A DNA stretch of 64,000 nt. Source: Parvibaculum sp963975745. Its GTDB lineage: Bacteria; Pseudomonadota; Alphaproteobacteria; Parvibaculales; Parvibaculaceae. The stretch covers positions 245,201 through 309,200 of the forward strand of contig NZ_CAXBIB010000002.1 of assembly GCF_963975745.1 (NCBI RefSeq), written 5' to 3'. The notes beneath the pieces were generated by a model, which was given only the letters and a program-made list of their open reading frames with translations, did not search any database and was not told the DNA's origin. Positions 28,690 to 37,162 of the stretch are shown piece after piece (positions within the stretch are counted from its first letter, which is position 1; every line of letters starts with the position of its first letter). The translations under genes were made by a program, and so were the position numbers.

Positions 28690-30044
28690 CAACTTCAGAT
28701 CCTAACGAACCGCGCAGGCTCTCCAAGGAATCCAAGGAGGAGGCACTGCGGCGCATCCTGAAAAAGCGCAACGAGGTTTCAGGGGGGATGAATGGCATTG
28801 CCGTTCGCGATGCAACGAGCATTCCCGAGTCGCACTACCGGATCGAGAAGTTCGCCGATTACCAGACGCTGGTCCTCCAGCAGAGTCTGGCGAAAAAGGT
28901 CAATCTCGAAAACCCCTATTTCCAGGAACACGATGTCCTCGCGCGCGACACCACAATTATTGGTGGCCGGGAGTACATCAATTTCGGGACCTACAACTAT
29001 CTCGACCTGAATGGCCACCCGCGCGTCAATGAGGCCGCCTACCGGGCCATGGTGGATTATGGCACGTCCGCGTCCGCCAGCCGGCTTGTCTCTGGCGAAC
29101 GCCGACCTCACCGCGAGCTGGAAGCCAAGATCGCCGAGCTGCACGGGACAGCCGCGGCACTGACATTCGTTTCGGGCCACGCCACCAATGTGACCACGAT
29201 CGGCACGCTACTTGGCAAACGCGACCTCATTCTTCACGACAGGTTGATTCATAACTCCGTTCTGCAAGGCGCCCTGCTCTCCGGCGCGCAGCGGCAGCCC
29301 TTCGATCACAATGACTGGCGCGGGCTGGACGACCTGCTGACACGGTCGAGGCGCAAATTCGAGAAAGTCCTGATTTGCGTCGAGGGCGTCTATTCGATGG
29401 ACGGCGATGTGCCGCCGATGCCGCAGATCATCGAAGTGGCGCGCAAGCACAAGGCGCTGACGATGGTCGACGAGGCGCATTCCTTTGGCGCGCTCGGAGC
29501 GCGAGGGTTCGGAATCGGCGAGCATTTCGGCCTCAAACCGGACGACGTCGACATCTGGATGGGCACACTCTCCAAGACGCTGGCAGGTTGCGGCGGATAT
29601 GTGGCCGGCTCCGAGGCGTTGATCACGCTGCTCAAACATACGGCTTCCGGGTTTCTCTACTCGGTCGGCATGCCGCCACCCATGGCGGCGGCATCGCTTG
29701 AAGCCTTGCGGATCATGGAGGAGGAACCGGAGCGCGTACAGAAGCTTCAGGCCAACGGCAAGCTCATGCTCGATCTTGCGCGGGAGGCCGGACTCGACAC
29801 CGGCTACGCTGTCGGCTCCACGGTACTGCCTGTTATTACCGGAAGCTCGCTTCTGGCCGTGCGCCTGTCGCGCGCGCTGTTCGAAAAAGGCATCAATGCG
29901 CCGCCGATCATCTATCCGGCCGTTGAAGAACGGATCGCGCGGATTCGCTTCTTTCTGTCCAGTGCCCACACCGAAGCGCAGATACGCTTCACCGTGGCGG
30001 AGGTCGTCGATCAGAAAAAGCGTCTGGAAAACACCCCGCTATAG
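28686..30044 (+). CDS. rkpG: Alpha-oxoamine synthase (class II aminotransferase fold), RkpG/WcbT-like
   Basis: 452 residues, GTG start overlapping the synthase stop (GTGA), so the two are translationally coupled. A PLP enzyme of the alpha-oxoamine synthase family (serine palmitoyltransferase, AONS, KBL). Motifs: NFGTYNYLDLNGHPRV, SASASRLVSGERRPHRELE, VDEAHSFGALGARGFG and the Schiff-base K297 in GTLSKTLAGCGGY. A charged, roughly 60-residue N-terminal extension precedes the core. Family chemistry is the decarboxylative condensation of an amino acid with an acyl thioester. Coupled to a thioesterase-less synthase, it would release the chain as a 2-amino-3-ketone, as sphingoid-forming enzymes do. 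The amino acid used cannot be read. Confidence 0.88.
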   Translation: MTTSDPNEPRRLSKESKEEALRRILKKRNEVSGGMNGIAVRDATSIPESHYRIEKFADYQTLVLQQSLAKKVNLENPYFQEHDVLARDTTIIGGREYINFGTYNYLDLNGHPRVNEAAYRAMVDYGTSASASRLVSGERRPHRELEAKIAELHGTAAALTFVSGHATNVTTIGTLLGKRDLILHDRLIHNSVLQGALLSGAQRQPFDHNDWRGLDDLLTRSRRKFEKVLICVEGVYSMDGDVPPMPQIIEVARKHKALTMVDEAHSFGALGARGFGIGEHFGLKPDDVDIWMGTLSKTLAGCGGYVAGSEALITLLKHTASGFLYSVGMPPPMAAASLEALRIMEEEPERVQKLQANGKLMLDLAREAGLDTGYAVGSTVLPVITGSSLLAVRLSRALFEKGINAPPIIYPAVEERIARIRFFLSSAHTEAQIRFTVAEVVDQKKRLENTPL

Positions 30045-30047
30045 GCG

Positions 30048-30383
30048 TTAAAGGCCGATGACCGTTTTCCAGGACTGCTCGGTCAGGCAGACGGCGCTTA
30101 CCTGCGAGCGTCCGTTACCATCAGCCAGAATGACACGGCGGCAACGATCTCCGGTAGCAGACACATAGTCCGGGCCGACATGCACCATCATGCTGTCGCC
30201 GGAAGCCGCAACGACGGGCCCGACTGTTCCCGGAACAGCATTGACCGCGTAGAGCGCAATCGGGTCGCCCGACGGATTGCTGCCGATAGCCTCGTCCGCT
30301 CCGACCTGCTCACTGGACGCCGACGTGGTCTCGCATGCCGCAAGCCCGACCGACAACATCAATGCGATCAAAAATCCCCGCAT
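30048..30383 (-). CDS. Small lipoprotein at the end of the capsule operon
   Basis: 111 residues from the ATG at 30383, preceded by AAAAGGTG. MRGFLIALMLSVGLAAC is a type II signal peptide with lipobox LAAC; the mature part starts CETTSAS and would be lipid-anchored at the outer or inner membrane. The C-terminal region has two Cys (DRCRRVIL, SAVCLTEQ) that may form a disulphide. No domain is recognised. It is the last gene of the minus-strand polysaccharide operon, 109 bp after the glycosyltransferase stop, and is convergent with the oxoamine synthase (3-bp gap). A role at the cell surface is likely. Confidence 0.7.
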   Translation of the reverse strand: MRGFLIALMLSVGLAACETTSASSEQVGADEAIGSNPSGDPIALYAVNAVPGTVGPVVAASGDSMMVHVGPDYVSATGDRCRRVILADGNGRSQVSAVCLTEQSWKTVIGL

Positions 30384-30491
30384 ATTTTCACCTTTTCCGT
30401 CCTGCGCCGCGGCGTGCCCTCTGGGACACTTCGGCAAGTCTATCATAGAATAAGACGCTGTCATGCCTGCACCCAGGCCGCTCCCATCCGC

Positions 30492-31541
30492 CTAAAATTG
30501 CTGAAATGTCGGCGGTGTCTTTATGTCGGTTGGCCAATCAATTGCTGCTGTCAATCTGTCACGCAAGGCGCGATCCCGAACCAGAGAGATCAGAGCCGCC
30601 GACCAGGCCTGCTTGTCCCCCGGCGGTAGCAACAGACCGTTGCGTCCGTCCTGGACAACGTGCGCATAGGGTTCTCCGTCCGCAAATACGCCGACAGCGC
30701 CATGACGCGCAATATCGAGATACTTGATCCACGATCTGGCTGCGTTGAACGGCGTCGGAACGAGCGGCGCAAGACCAATATCAAGCCGCGTCGTCCGGCT
30801 GCGCTCACGGTACTCGGGCCATGGCATCGGTGGCACGATCGCGACGCCCGGCAATCCGGCGTAGCAGCGCCTCACCCTCCGGTCTCCGACGATCTCGAAT
30901 CGGCAGTCCCCGCATTGCTCAAGGACCGGGCGCATCACGTCCCGAAGCCACTTTCTGTCCGCACGGTGCGTTTTCTGCCCGTGATAGAAGACGTTCACAG
31001 TAGCACCATCGTTTGCGGCGCGTTCCCGAGGCATGGCAAATCTTTGCGGTGCCGGGTCGATACGATGAACGACACCCGCTCCACCATAGCGTCGTGCCAG
31101 CACCTCGGAAGATACCCACATCTCGCTTGAAAGGGCCCCAAGACGACGCGCATAGCGTAGCCAGAAATGCGCCATATAGGCCCTGTAATGAAACGGAAGT
31201 GTCCTGTCGCGGATCGCCCCCGCCAGATCATCGTCGAGAAGATAGGCAATGCCGGCCAGCTCGTGTTTGATCCGCTCGAGTGAAGCCAGAGATGCCGCAT
31301 CGGCATAGCGAACGATGATGACGAAAGCACCTGCCAGCGCGACTGGCGGCTCTTGCCCGAGCAACCAGTAGTGCACCGGCAGGACCGAGCACCGAAGCCG
31401 CTCACGCAGGTAGATGTCACAGGTCGGCGAATGCTCTGCCGTCAGGACGACAATGCGCTCGGACGCACGCAAGTATTCGCCACGACAGCGAAAGGATGCC
31501 GCGGGAAAGAGCGGACGAAAATCGTCCATATCCAGATTCAC
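30492..31541 (-). CDS. Glycosyltransferase, GT-B fold (GT4-like)
   Basis: 349 residues. The C-terminal half looks like a GT-B nucleotide-sugar domain: VNVFYHGQKTHRADRKWL, RFEIVGDRR, LAPLVPTPFNAARSWIKYLDIA and the closing VVQDGRNGLLLPPGD typical of GT4 enzymes. The N-terminal half is divergent and Arg-rich. No membrane segment. It starts 9 bp after the KpsD stop, so it belongs to the export operon and probably adds a sugar of the capsule repeat or linker. The donor and acceptor are unknown. Confidence 0.78.
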   Translation of the reverse strand: MNLDMDDFRPLFPAASFRCRGEYLRASERIVVLTAEHSPTCDIYLRERLRCSVLPVHYWLLGQEPPVALAGAFVIIVRYADAASLASLERIKHELAGIAYLLDDDLAGAIRDRTLPFHYRAYMAHFWLRYARRLGALSSEMWVSSEVLARRYGGAGVVHRIDPAPQRFAMPRERAANDGATVNVFYHGQKTHRADRKWLRDVMRPVLEQCGDCRFEIVGDRRVRRCYAGLPGVAIVPPMPWPEYRERSRTTRLDIGLAPLVPTPFNAARSWIKYLDIARHGAVGVFADGEPYAHVVQDGRNGLLLPPGDKQAWSAALISLVRDRALRDRLTAAIDWPTDIKTPPTFQQF

Positions 31542-31549
31542 CGTCGCAA

Positions 31550-33316
31550 TCAGTTGGCGTCTATGACAACGGCTGCAGCCAGCGCCACACGGAAGACAAC
31601 CTCGACGATATCCCTGAATACGGCGAACGTCTTCTGGTTGGCCGCAGGCAGAACCATGATGTGATCACCCTTGCGGATCGGCTTGCTGCCGTCATGGACC
31701 GATCCGTCGCTACGCATGACCAGAATGCGCCCTGCGTCGCCGCGATTGCTCACGCCACCAGCATCCCCGATATAGGCCCGGATCGACCGGCGATCCTGCC
31801 AGAGCACCGTTTGCGGCAGCTTCACTTCACCCGAAATCACGACAACGTCGCTCTTCTTGGGAATGACGATTTCGTCACCGTCTTCGAGAATCATTTCCCG
31901 CCAATTGCTGCCCGCCAGAACAACGCGCCCTTCCGGCCGGACGGCCCGAACCTGCGACACGAAGCGCTCGACAAGTGCTGCTTCCTGAACGCGCATGGTT
32001 GCCTCGGTCGCGCTTATCGCGCTGTCTGTCAGTACGGACCGCTGCAGCTCGTACAAGGCACGATCTATGGCCTGTTGCTGGCGCAACGCCACGGATTGCC
32101 GGCGGAGATAGATCGATTCGATGTCGGCAAGCGTCGGATCGATTTCGATCAGTTGCGCGACCGCGCCGAGCCGCGTTGCGCGCGGAACCGCGAATGCCGA
32201 GGGTCCCATATCATTGCCATCGACCTTGACCACGATCGTTTCGGCCTCACGGTCTGCCTCGATTGCAATCGTGTCGCCATCCGTCGGTTTGTAGGCCGCC
32301 ATCTGACTCAACGGAATGTAGGTATTGAACTGCTTGCCTTCGCGAACACCGCGAATGAGCGCGTGGCTGGCCGACGGGCGCGGCTGCGCCAGGGCAATCA
32401 ATTCCGCGCCGGTCGAGCGAACCGGATCATATTCATACCTGTACTCGTTCCGTACGTCGCCGGAGATTGCCACTGTCGGCATTTGCTGTCCGACGACGAT
32501 GGAGTCGTTGTCGGAGAAGCGGACTGACGGCATCACGCCGTCCTTGAGAAACCTGTACAGATCGATTGTCGCTACCGTCGCACCGCGGCGGACCACCCGG
32601 ATTTCCCTGAAGCTGCCACTATCGACATCAATCCCTCCTGCCCGTGCCAGATAGTAGAGGACGCTGTCGTCCTTTGAGCCTGGGTAGCGCCCTGGATAGG
32701 GTACGGAACCCGTGACGAACACCCCCAGCGGCTGCGTGCCGAGCAGGTTCGTATATACTTTCACATTGTCGGTGAAGACGCTGGCAACACTGCTCCGGAC
32801 ACGCTGCGCAAGCTGGGCATTGGTCACCCCTTCAACCCTTACCGGTCCGATCTCGGGCAGGAAGATGTTGCCCTGAATGTCGACCACGAGGACGCCGTCA
32901 AAGGTCCTTGCACCCCACATCCTGACCGCGATGCGGTCGCCCTGCGCGATCCGATAGTCCGGATTTACGCCAACGCTCCGGTCGACCAAGCTGGAATTGG
33001 TGAAAATCTGCGAGCCGAACGGCAACAGGGTGCCGGTCGGAACGGGCGGCACCGCATTGGGGATGTCGGTGCGAGCGCCACTCTGTTCACGCAGCAGAAG
33101 GTCGCCGGCAACGGGGCTCGATTGCACCGCGTGCGGCTGCTCGCTGCCCCCCGGATCGCCGAAGATCTCGCCCAGAGGTTCGGGCTCCGGCAACGAGGAG
33201 GGCGCCCGCAATGTCGGATCGCTCCCTTGTCCACCTGTCGTCCCCTGAGCTTGAATCGCCCCCGCACCAAACACGGTCAGCAGCGCAACCGCAAAAACAG
33301 CCCCCCAGATCCTCAT
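31550..33316 (-). CDS. kpsD: Capsule polysaccharide export protein, KpsD/Wza (OPX) type
   Basis: 588 residues with an N-terminal signal peptide (AVFAVALLTVFGAGAIQAQG). The polysaccharide-export domain follows (VNPDYRIAQGDRIAVRMWG, VVDIQGNIFLPEIGPVRVEG). Several SLBB-type beta-grasp units come next (GVFVTGSVPYPGRYPGS, YYLARAGGIDVDSG, VVISGEVKLPQTVLW, YIGDAGGVSNRGD). It would be the periplasmic/outer-membrane channel component that works with KpsE. The start overlaps the kpsE stop by 4 bp (coupling). Confidence 0.88.
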   Translation of the reverse strand: MRIWGAVFAVALLTVFGAGAIQAQGTTGGQGSDPTLRAPSSLPEPEPLGEIFGDPGGSEQPHAVQSSPVAGDLLLREQSGARTDIPNAVPPVPTGTLLPFGSQIFTNSSLVDRSVGVNPDYRIAQGDRIAVRMWGARTFDGVLVVDIQGNIFLPEIGPVRVEGVTNAQLAQRVRSSVASVFTDNVKVYTNLLGTQPLGVFVTGSVPYPGRYPGSKDDSVLYYLARAGGIDVDSGSFREIRVVRRGATVATIDLYRFLKDGVMPSVRFSDNDSIVVGQQMPTVAISGDVRNEYRYEYDPVRSTGAELIALAQPRPSASHALIRGVREGKQFNTYIPLSQMAAYKPTDGDTIAIEADREAETIVVKVDGNDMGPSAFAVPRATRLGAVAQLIEIDPTLADIESIYLRRQSVALRQQQAIDRALYELQRSVLTDSAISATEATMRVQEAALVERFVSQVRAVRPEGRVVLAGSNWREMILEDGDEIVIPKKSDVVVISGEVKLPQTVLWQDRRSIRAYIGDAGGVSNRGDAGRILVMRSDGSVHDGSKPIRKGDHIMVLPAANQKTFAVFRDIVEVVFRVALAAAVVIDAN

Positions 33317-34551
33317 ATGCGCGCATGCTCCCTTATTGCAGCTCCGATCAACATCAGCAGCCCATATGCTAACAGGCCGCAGGCCAGAAACGACACGATA
33401 ATCAGCAGACGGTCGGGCTTGGACGGATCGTCCGGCAAGGACGGCTCGACGAAGGCCACGAGATAGGCCTGCTTACGGCCCGCGTCGGCCCGCGCCAGCT
33501 CCAAGGCCGATACAGCAGAGGTATAGGCCGCGCGGGCGAACTCCTCCTCGATCAACAGCCTTTCATAGTCAGCCAGAAGGTCGGAATAGGTTGTTCCCGG
33601 CAGGTCCTCGTTTCTCGTCAGGCGGCCTCGCTCCGCCTCCATCTGCTGTTCAATGGCCGCGATACGCGCCTTGACGCCAGCGATCTGCGCGCTGTCTTCG
33701 CGCATGTAGCTGCGGAGAGACGCCAACTCGGTCTTGTATCGCGACAGTTCGGCCTCAAGGCTGGCAACGATCCCGCCGATGGCCTCCGCCGATCGGACGG
33801 GATCGAGATCGCTGTGCTCCTCACGGAATCTGTACAGGGCCATACGATTGTCCCTCAGCCTGTTTTCCGCCAGCTTGACTTCGTCGAGCGCAAATTTCAG
33901 CGCGTCGGATCTCGACTGCTGCGAGATGCGATTGACCATGTCATCGCTTATCTCGATGATCGCTCCTGCGATCCGCTTGGCGTCTTCCGGGCGATAGGCC
34001 TGAACGTCAAGATGGACGACATTGGCCGTGCTGTCGAAATACACGTCGATGCGGCTCAAATAATATTCGAAGAATTCCTCAAAGCTCGCGTCGGCGCTGA
34101 GCCGCGACCATATGTCGGCTTCCGACGCCATGTAGATCGTCCTCAGATCGACGGCCTCTTCCAGCTTCCGGGCAATTTCCCGCGACTGGATGTAGGCCTC
34201 GACAACATAACCGTCGACGAGCCCCGTGTTCGTGCCGCCGATCGACCCCAGCAATCCGCCAACTGCCGTGGCGATCTGCGAATCGGCGGTCCGAACGGTC
34301 ATCAGCGACTGCGATACATAGCGATCCGACGCCCAAAATCCATAATAGACGAATGCGACGGCTGTCGGCACCGCCACAAGACATATCAAGAGAATTTTCG
34401 ATATGCCGAGCTTCACGACGGCGACGAGTTCGCGCTCGACGAATGGCCGCGCCCGGTTTCGGGCGAATTCGTTGACACGGTCCAGCGGACCGCCGGGACG
34501 CATGATCCGATCGAGATGATCCTTGCCGAACCGGGTGTTCATGGTGCGCAC
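33313..34551 (-). CDS. kpsE: Capsule export inner-membrane/periplasmic adaptor, KpsE (PCP-3) type
   Basis: 412 residues with the layout of polysaccharide co-polymerase/KpsE proteins: a cytoplasmic N-terminus, one membrane helix (ILLICLVAVPTAVAFVYYGF), a long periplasmic Wzz-like domain with coiled coils (AIEQQMEAERGRLTRNED; LEAELSRYKTELASLRSY) and a C-terminal helix (LLIIVSFLACGLLAYGLLML). It bridges the KpsMT ABC transporter to the KpsD channel. The ATG at 34551, or another three codons in, lies inside the kpsT 3' end, so the genes overlap by about 13 bp. Confidence 0.88.
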   Translation of the reverse strand: MRTMNTRFGKDHLDRIMRPGGPLDRVNEFARNRARPFVERELVAVVKLGISKILLICLVAVPTAVAFVYYGFWASDRYVSQSLMTVRTADSQIATAVGGLLGSIGGTNTGLVDGYVVEAYIQSREIARKLEEAVDLRTIYMASEADIWSRLSADASFEEFFEYYLSRIDVYFDSTANVVHLDVQAYRPEDAKRIAGAIIEISDDMVNRISQQSRSDALKFALDEVKLAENRLRDNRMALYRFREEHSDLDPVRSAEAIGGIVASLEAELSRYKTELASLRSYMREDSAQIAGVKARIAAIEQQMEAERGRLTRNEDLPGTTYSDLLADYERLLIEEEFARAAYTSAVSALELARADAGRKQAYLVAFVEPSLPDDPSKPDRLLIIVSFLACGLLAYGLLMLIGAAIREHARI

Positions 34552-35198
34552 CTTCTCATGTAAAAATCGATCGCGTCCTCGATATCGGCAAACGGCACCA
34601 GGACGCCGTCAAAAAGAACGAGAGCGATCTCACAATATTCCCGAATTGTCGCCTCACTGTGCGAGACCAGCAGCATGCCCGCACCTTTGGATTGCTCGAG
34701 AAACACCTGGCGCGACTTGGCGCGAAAAAAGCGATCCCCTGCACCGATTGTCTCGTCGATCAGGTAACAATCGAACTTGATAGCCAAACTCAGGCCGAAC
34801 GCCAATCGGGATTTCATGCCGCCGCTATAGGTCCGCACCGGCATATCGACATAGCTGCCAATTTCCGCAAAGTCTTCCGTAAGTTCAAACGTCTTCTCAT
34901 AGTCGACGCCGTAGAGGCGCGCCACGAACGAGATGTTCTCGCGCGCCGTCAGGTCGCCATGAAATCCGCCAGCGTAACCGAGCGGCCACGACAGGCGCGC
35001 ATTCTCGCGTACGATCATGCCGGAGGACGGCTGATCCACACCGGCCACCATGTTGAGCAAGGTCGATTTTCCCGCACCGTTACGACCAAGTACGCCGACG
35101 CGTTTGTCGGTTGGGATCGAAAGCCGTGTTTCCCGCAGCACCTGGCGAATGCCGACATCGGTATTGAAATGCTTTTCCACGTCGATCAGGTGAATCAT
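34539..35198 (-). CDS. kpsT: Capsule polysaccharide ABC exporter ATPase, KpsT
   Basis: 219 residues, the short form typical of KpsT. Walker A is GRNGAGKSTLLN, the signature motif YSGGMKSRLAFGLSLA, Walker B DCYLIDETIGAGD, and the switch His sits in LLVSHSEATIREYC. It has no C-terminal carbohydrate-binding domain of the Wzt type, so export does not need recognition of a modified chain end. It powers polysaccharide (or glycolipid) translocation with the KpsM permease, whose stop overlaps its ATG by 4 bp. Confidence 0.9.
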   Translation of the reverse strand: MIHLIDVEKHFNTDVGIRQVLRETRLSIPTDKRVGVLGRNGAGKSTLLNMVAGVDQPSSGMIVRENARLSWPLGYAGGFHGDLTARENISFVARLYGVDYEKTFELTEDFAEIGSYVDMPVRTYSGGMKSRLAFGLSLAIKFDCYLIDETIGAGDRFFRAKSRQVFLEQSKGAGMLLVSHSEATIREYCEIALVLFDGVLVPFADIEDAIDFYMRRCAP

Positions 35199-37072
35199 CG
35201 ATCGAGAACCCGGCTTCGAAGTGCACGATCCGCAAGGAGGCCAAGCGCAAGAATACCCACAGCCCAGCTGAATGCATAAACGATGTCGACGCGGGTGCCG
35301 CCCATCAGGGGATTGAAATTGCCCCTCACGCCGTCGACAAAATGCAGAAGTGGATTGTAGGCCATGTATTGCGCGACCGATGCCGGCATCATGTCAAGCG
35401 TGAAGAACACTCCCGACGTGATGTAGAGCAACCGGTTCAGCCCGTCCATGACGTTCTTGATCGATTCAACGAAGACCGCCAGAGACCCAAGCGCAAGCCC
35501 CGCTCCAATGCCGAATATCCAGAGCCCGAACAGGTTGACGAGCACCGACAACGCATTGCCAAATGTATATTTATCCACGAATACGTAGATGAAGGTGACA
35601 AACAGGATCAGAACGAAAATGTGCGTAAAAAGCTCGAGGATGCTCCTGGCAAAGAATATATCCATCGGTTGTACGCGCGAGTGATTCAACAACGGACGGT
35701 TCTGCTTCAACGCGTTGGTCAATTGATTGTAGGTCTTGAGGTAGACGAACAGCGGCACCACACCCGTAGTCACGAACAGAACCATATTCATGCCAAGCGC
35801 GTCGCGCGCGCGGATGAAGTAGAAAATCAGGGAAATCACAAGCACGTGCATCATCGGCTCGAGAACGGCCCATAAATAGCCGAGCTCATGCCGCCCGAAT
35901 CTTGCCATCATCTCGCGAAGCATCAGGGTCCGCACCGAATGCGACAGCCGCCCAATGGCAATCAGCGGATTGCCGCGCGCGGCCAGTGTTTCGGGCGTCC
36001 AGCGCGGCACGAATTCGGCCGGCATGTTCGACATGATCTTCCTGACTTCAGGATCCTGCAGAACGTCCTGCTTGTTCCCACGCTTCTTCCTGGGAGTTCC
36101 GGGCGGCACCGCCTCCAGCACATCGTCGGTACCGGCGTTCCGCAGCCCCGCAAGCAGTTCGCGCCGCTCCTCCTCATGGCTGGAGGCGGCGCCGATTCCC
36201 TTCAGAATTCGTCGTGCTTCCTTGTCGCGGCCACCTTTAACGAGGCAACGAGACAGAAGAATCTTTCCTTCGACCCACGCATCATCGAGGGCGAGCTGCG
36301 CTTCAAGCCGCGTAATTGCCGGTGCGATGCGACCTTCGCGGTAGGCACTTCGCGCGGCGATCCGGCCCAGCACCAGGTCGTTCGGATCGAGACGTACGCC
36401 GCTTTCCGCTGTCGCGCGCGCCTTCTGCCACTCGCCGTTTTCAAAGTACATTTCCGCGAGGAGACGCGTACGCGCAGCCGTTGCACCCAGAGCCTTGTTG
36501 GCCTGCTCAGTCCATTGAATGACCAGATCCTTCTGGTCTTCGCGAAGCGCAATGCGCAACGCCGCGGCAACCGCTCGCTCACTTGCATGGTCGAATTTCA
36601 GATGTTCCCGGAATAGCGACAATGCATTGCCGGTCTGCCCCGTCATTGCCCGCAAGCGGGCTTCGATCAGCGCAATCTCGCTCCTCCGGCCCTCGGGCGC
36701 TTCCCGGCGTGCGGTTTCGAGTATTTCTGCAGCTGGCTCGATTTCGCGGCTCAGCGCCAGAAAGACGCCGCGCAAATAGAGTGCGCGCCAGCCCCGATAC
36801 CCCTGTTTCCAGACTTGCTCGGTCAACTCGAGGCCGAGGCGGTAGCGCCGCCGTGCAATCAACTCGCCGCAGAGCCACCACAAACTCTCGAACGGCGGAA
36901 TGAATGGGGTCTCGGCCTCCAGCGCCGCTATGGCAATCGCGATGGCGGCGTCCTCCTCGCCGGCTGCATAGGTCCGCGAGAACTCTTCCGCCTGGACGGA
37001 ACGCGATGATTGGTCGACAACGCTCAAACTCACCGGATAGGTCCGCCTGTCTCTAGCGAGCATGACCAGCAT
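35195..37072 (-). CDS. kpsM: Capsule ABC exporter permease KpsM with an N-terminal TPR-like fusion
   Basis: 625 residues, more than twice the usual about 260 of KpsM. The C-terminal about 270 residues are a complete ABC-2 polysaccharide permease: HSVRTLMLREMMARFGRHELGYLWAVLEPMMHV, a series of six membrane helices, then the typical NPLLHFVDGVRGNF. Residues about 40-340 are soluble helical repeats of TPR character (LELTEQVWKQGYRGWRALYL, LLAEMYFENGEWQKARAT, ITRLEAQLALDDAWVEGKIL). A basic linker (GTPRKKRGNKQ) joins them. The soluble part would face the cytoplasm and could recruit synthesis enzymes or KpsS. The fused frame is continuous with no internal ribosome site seen. Confidence 0.88.
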   Translation of the reverse strand: MLVMLARDRRTYPVSLSVVDQSSRSVQAEEFSRTYAAGEEDAAIAIAIAALEAETPFIPPFESLWWLCGELIARRRYRLGLELTEQVWKQGYRGWRALYLRGVFLALSREIEPAAEILETARREAPEGRRSEIALIEARLRAMTGQTGNALSLFREHLKFDHASERAVAAALRIALREDQKDLVIQWTEQANKALGATAARTRLLAEMYFENGEWQKARATAESGVRLDPNDLVLGRIAARSAYREGRIAPAITRLEAQLALDDAWVEGKILLSRCLVKGGRDKEARRILKGIGAASSHEEERRELLAGLRNAGTDDVLEAVPPGTPRKKRGNKQDVLQDPEVRKIMSNMPAEFVPRWTPETLAARGNPLIAIGRLSHSVRTLMLREMMARFGRHELGYLWAVLEPMMHVLVISLIFYFIRARDALGMNMVLFVTTGVVPLFVYLKTYNQLTNALKQNRPLLNHSRVQPMDIFFARSILELFTHIFVLILFVTFIYVFVDKYTFGNALSVLVNLFGLWIFGIGAGLALGSLAVFVESIKNVMDGLNRLLYITSGVFFTLDMMPASVAQYMAYNPLLHFVDGVRGNFNPLMGGTRVDIVYAFSWAVGILALGLLADRALRSRVLDR

Positions 37073-37162
37073 ACCGGCCGATGCTCACATTTCCCGCTGG
37101 CCATCATATGATGGACCTTTGCCCCGACGCGATCACGACGGGCTGGCCTGTGGCAGGCGCCG

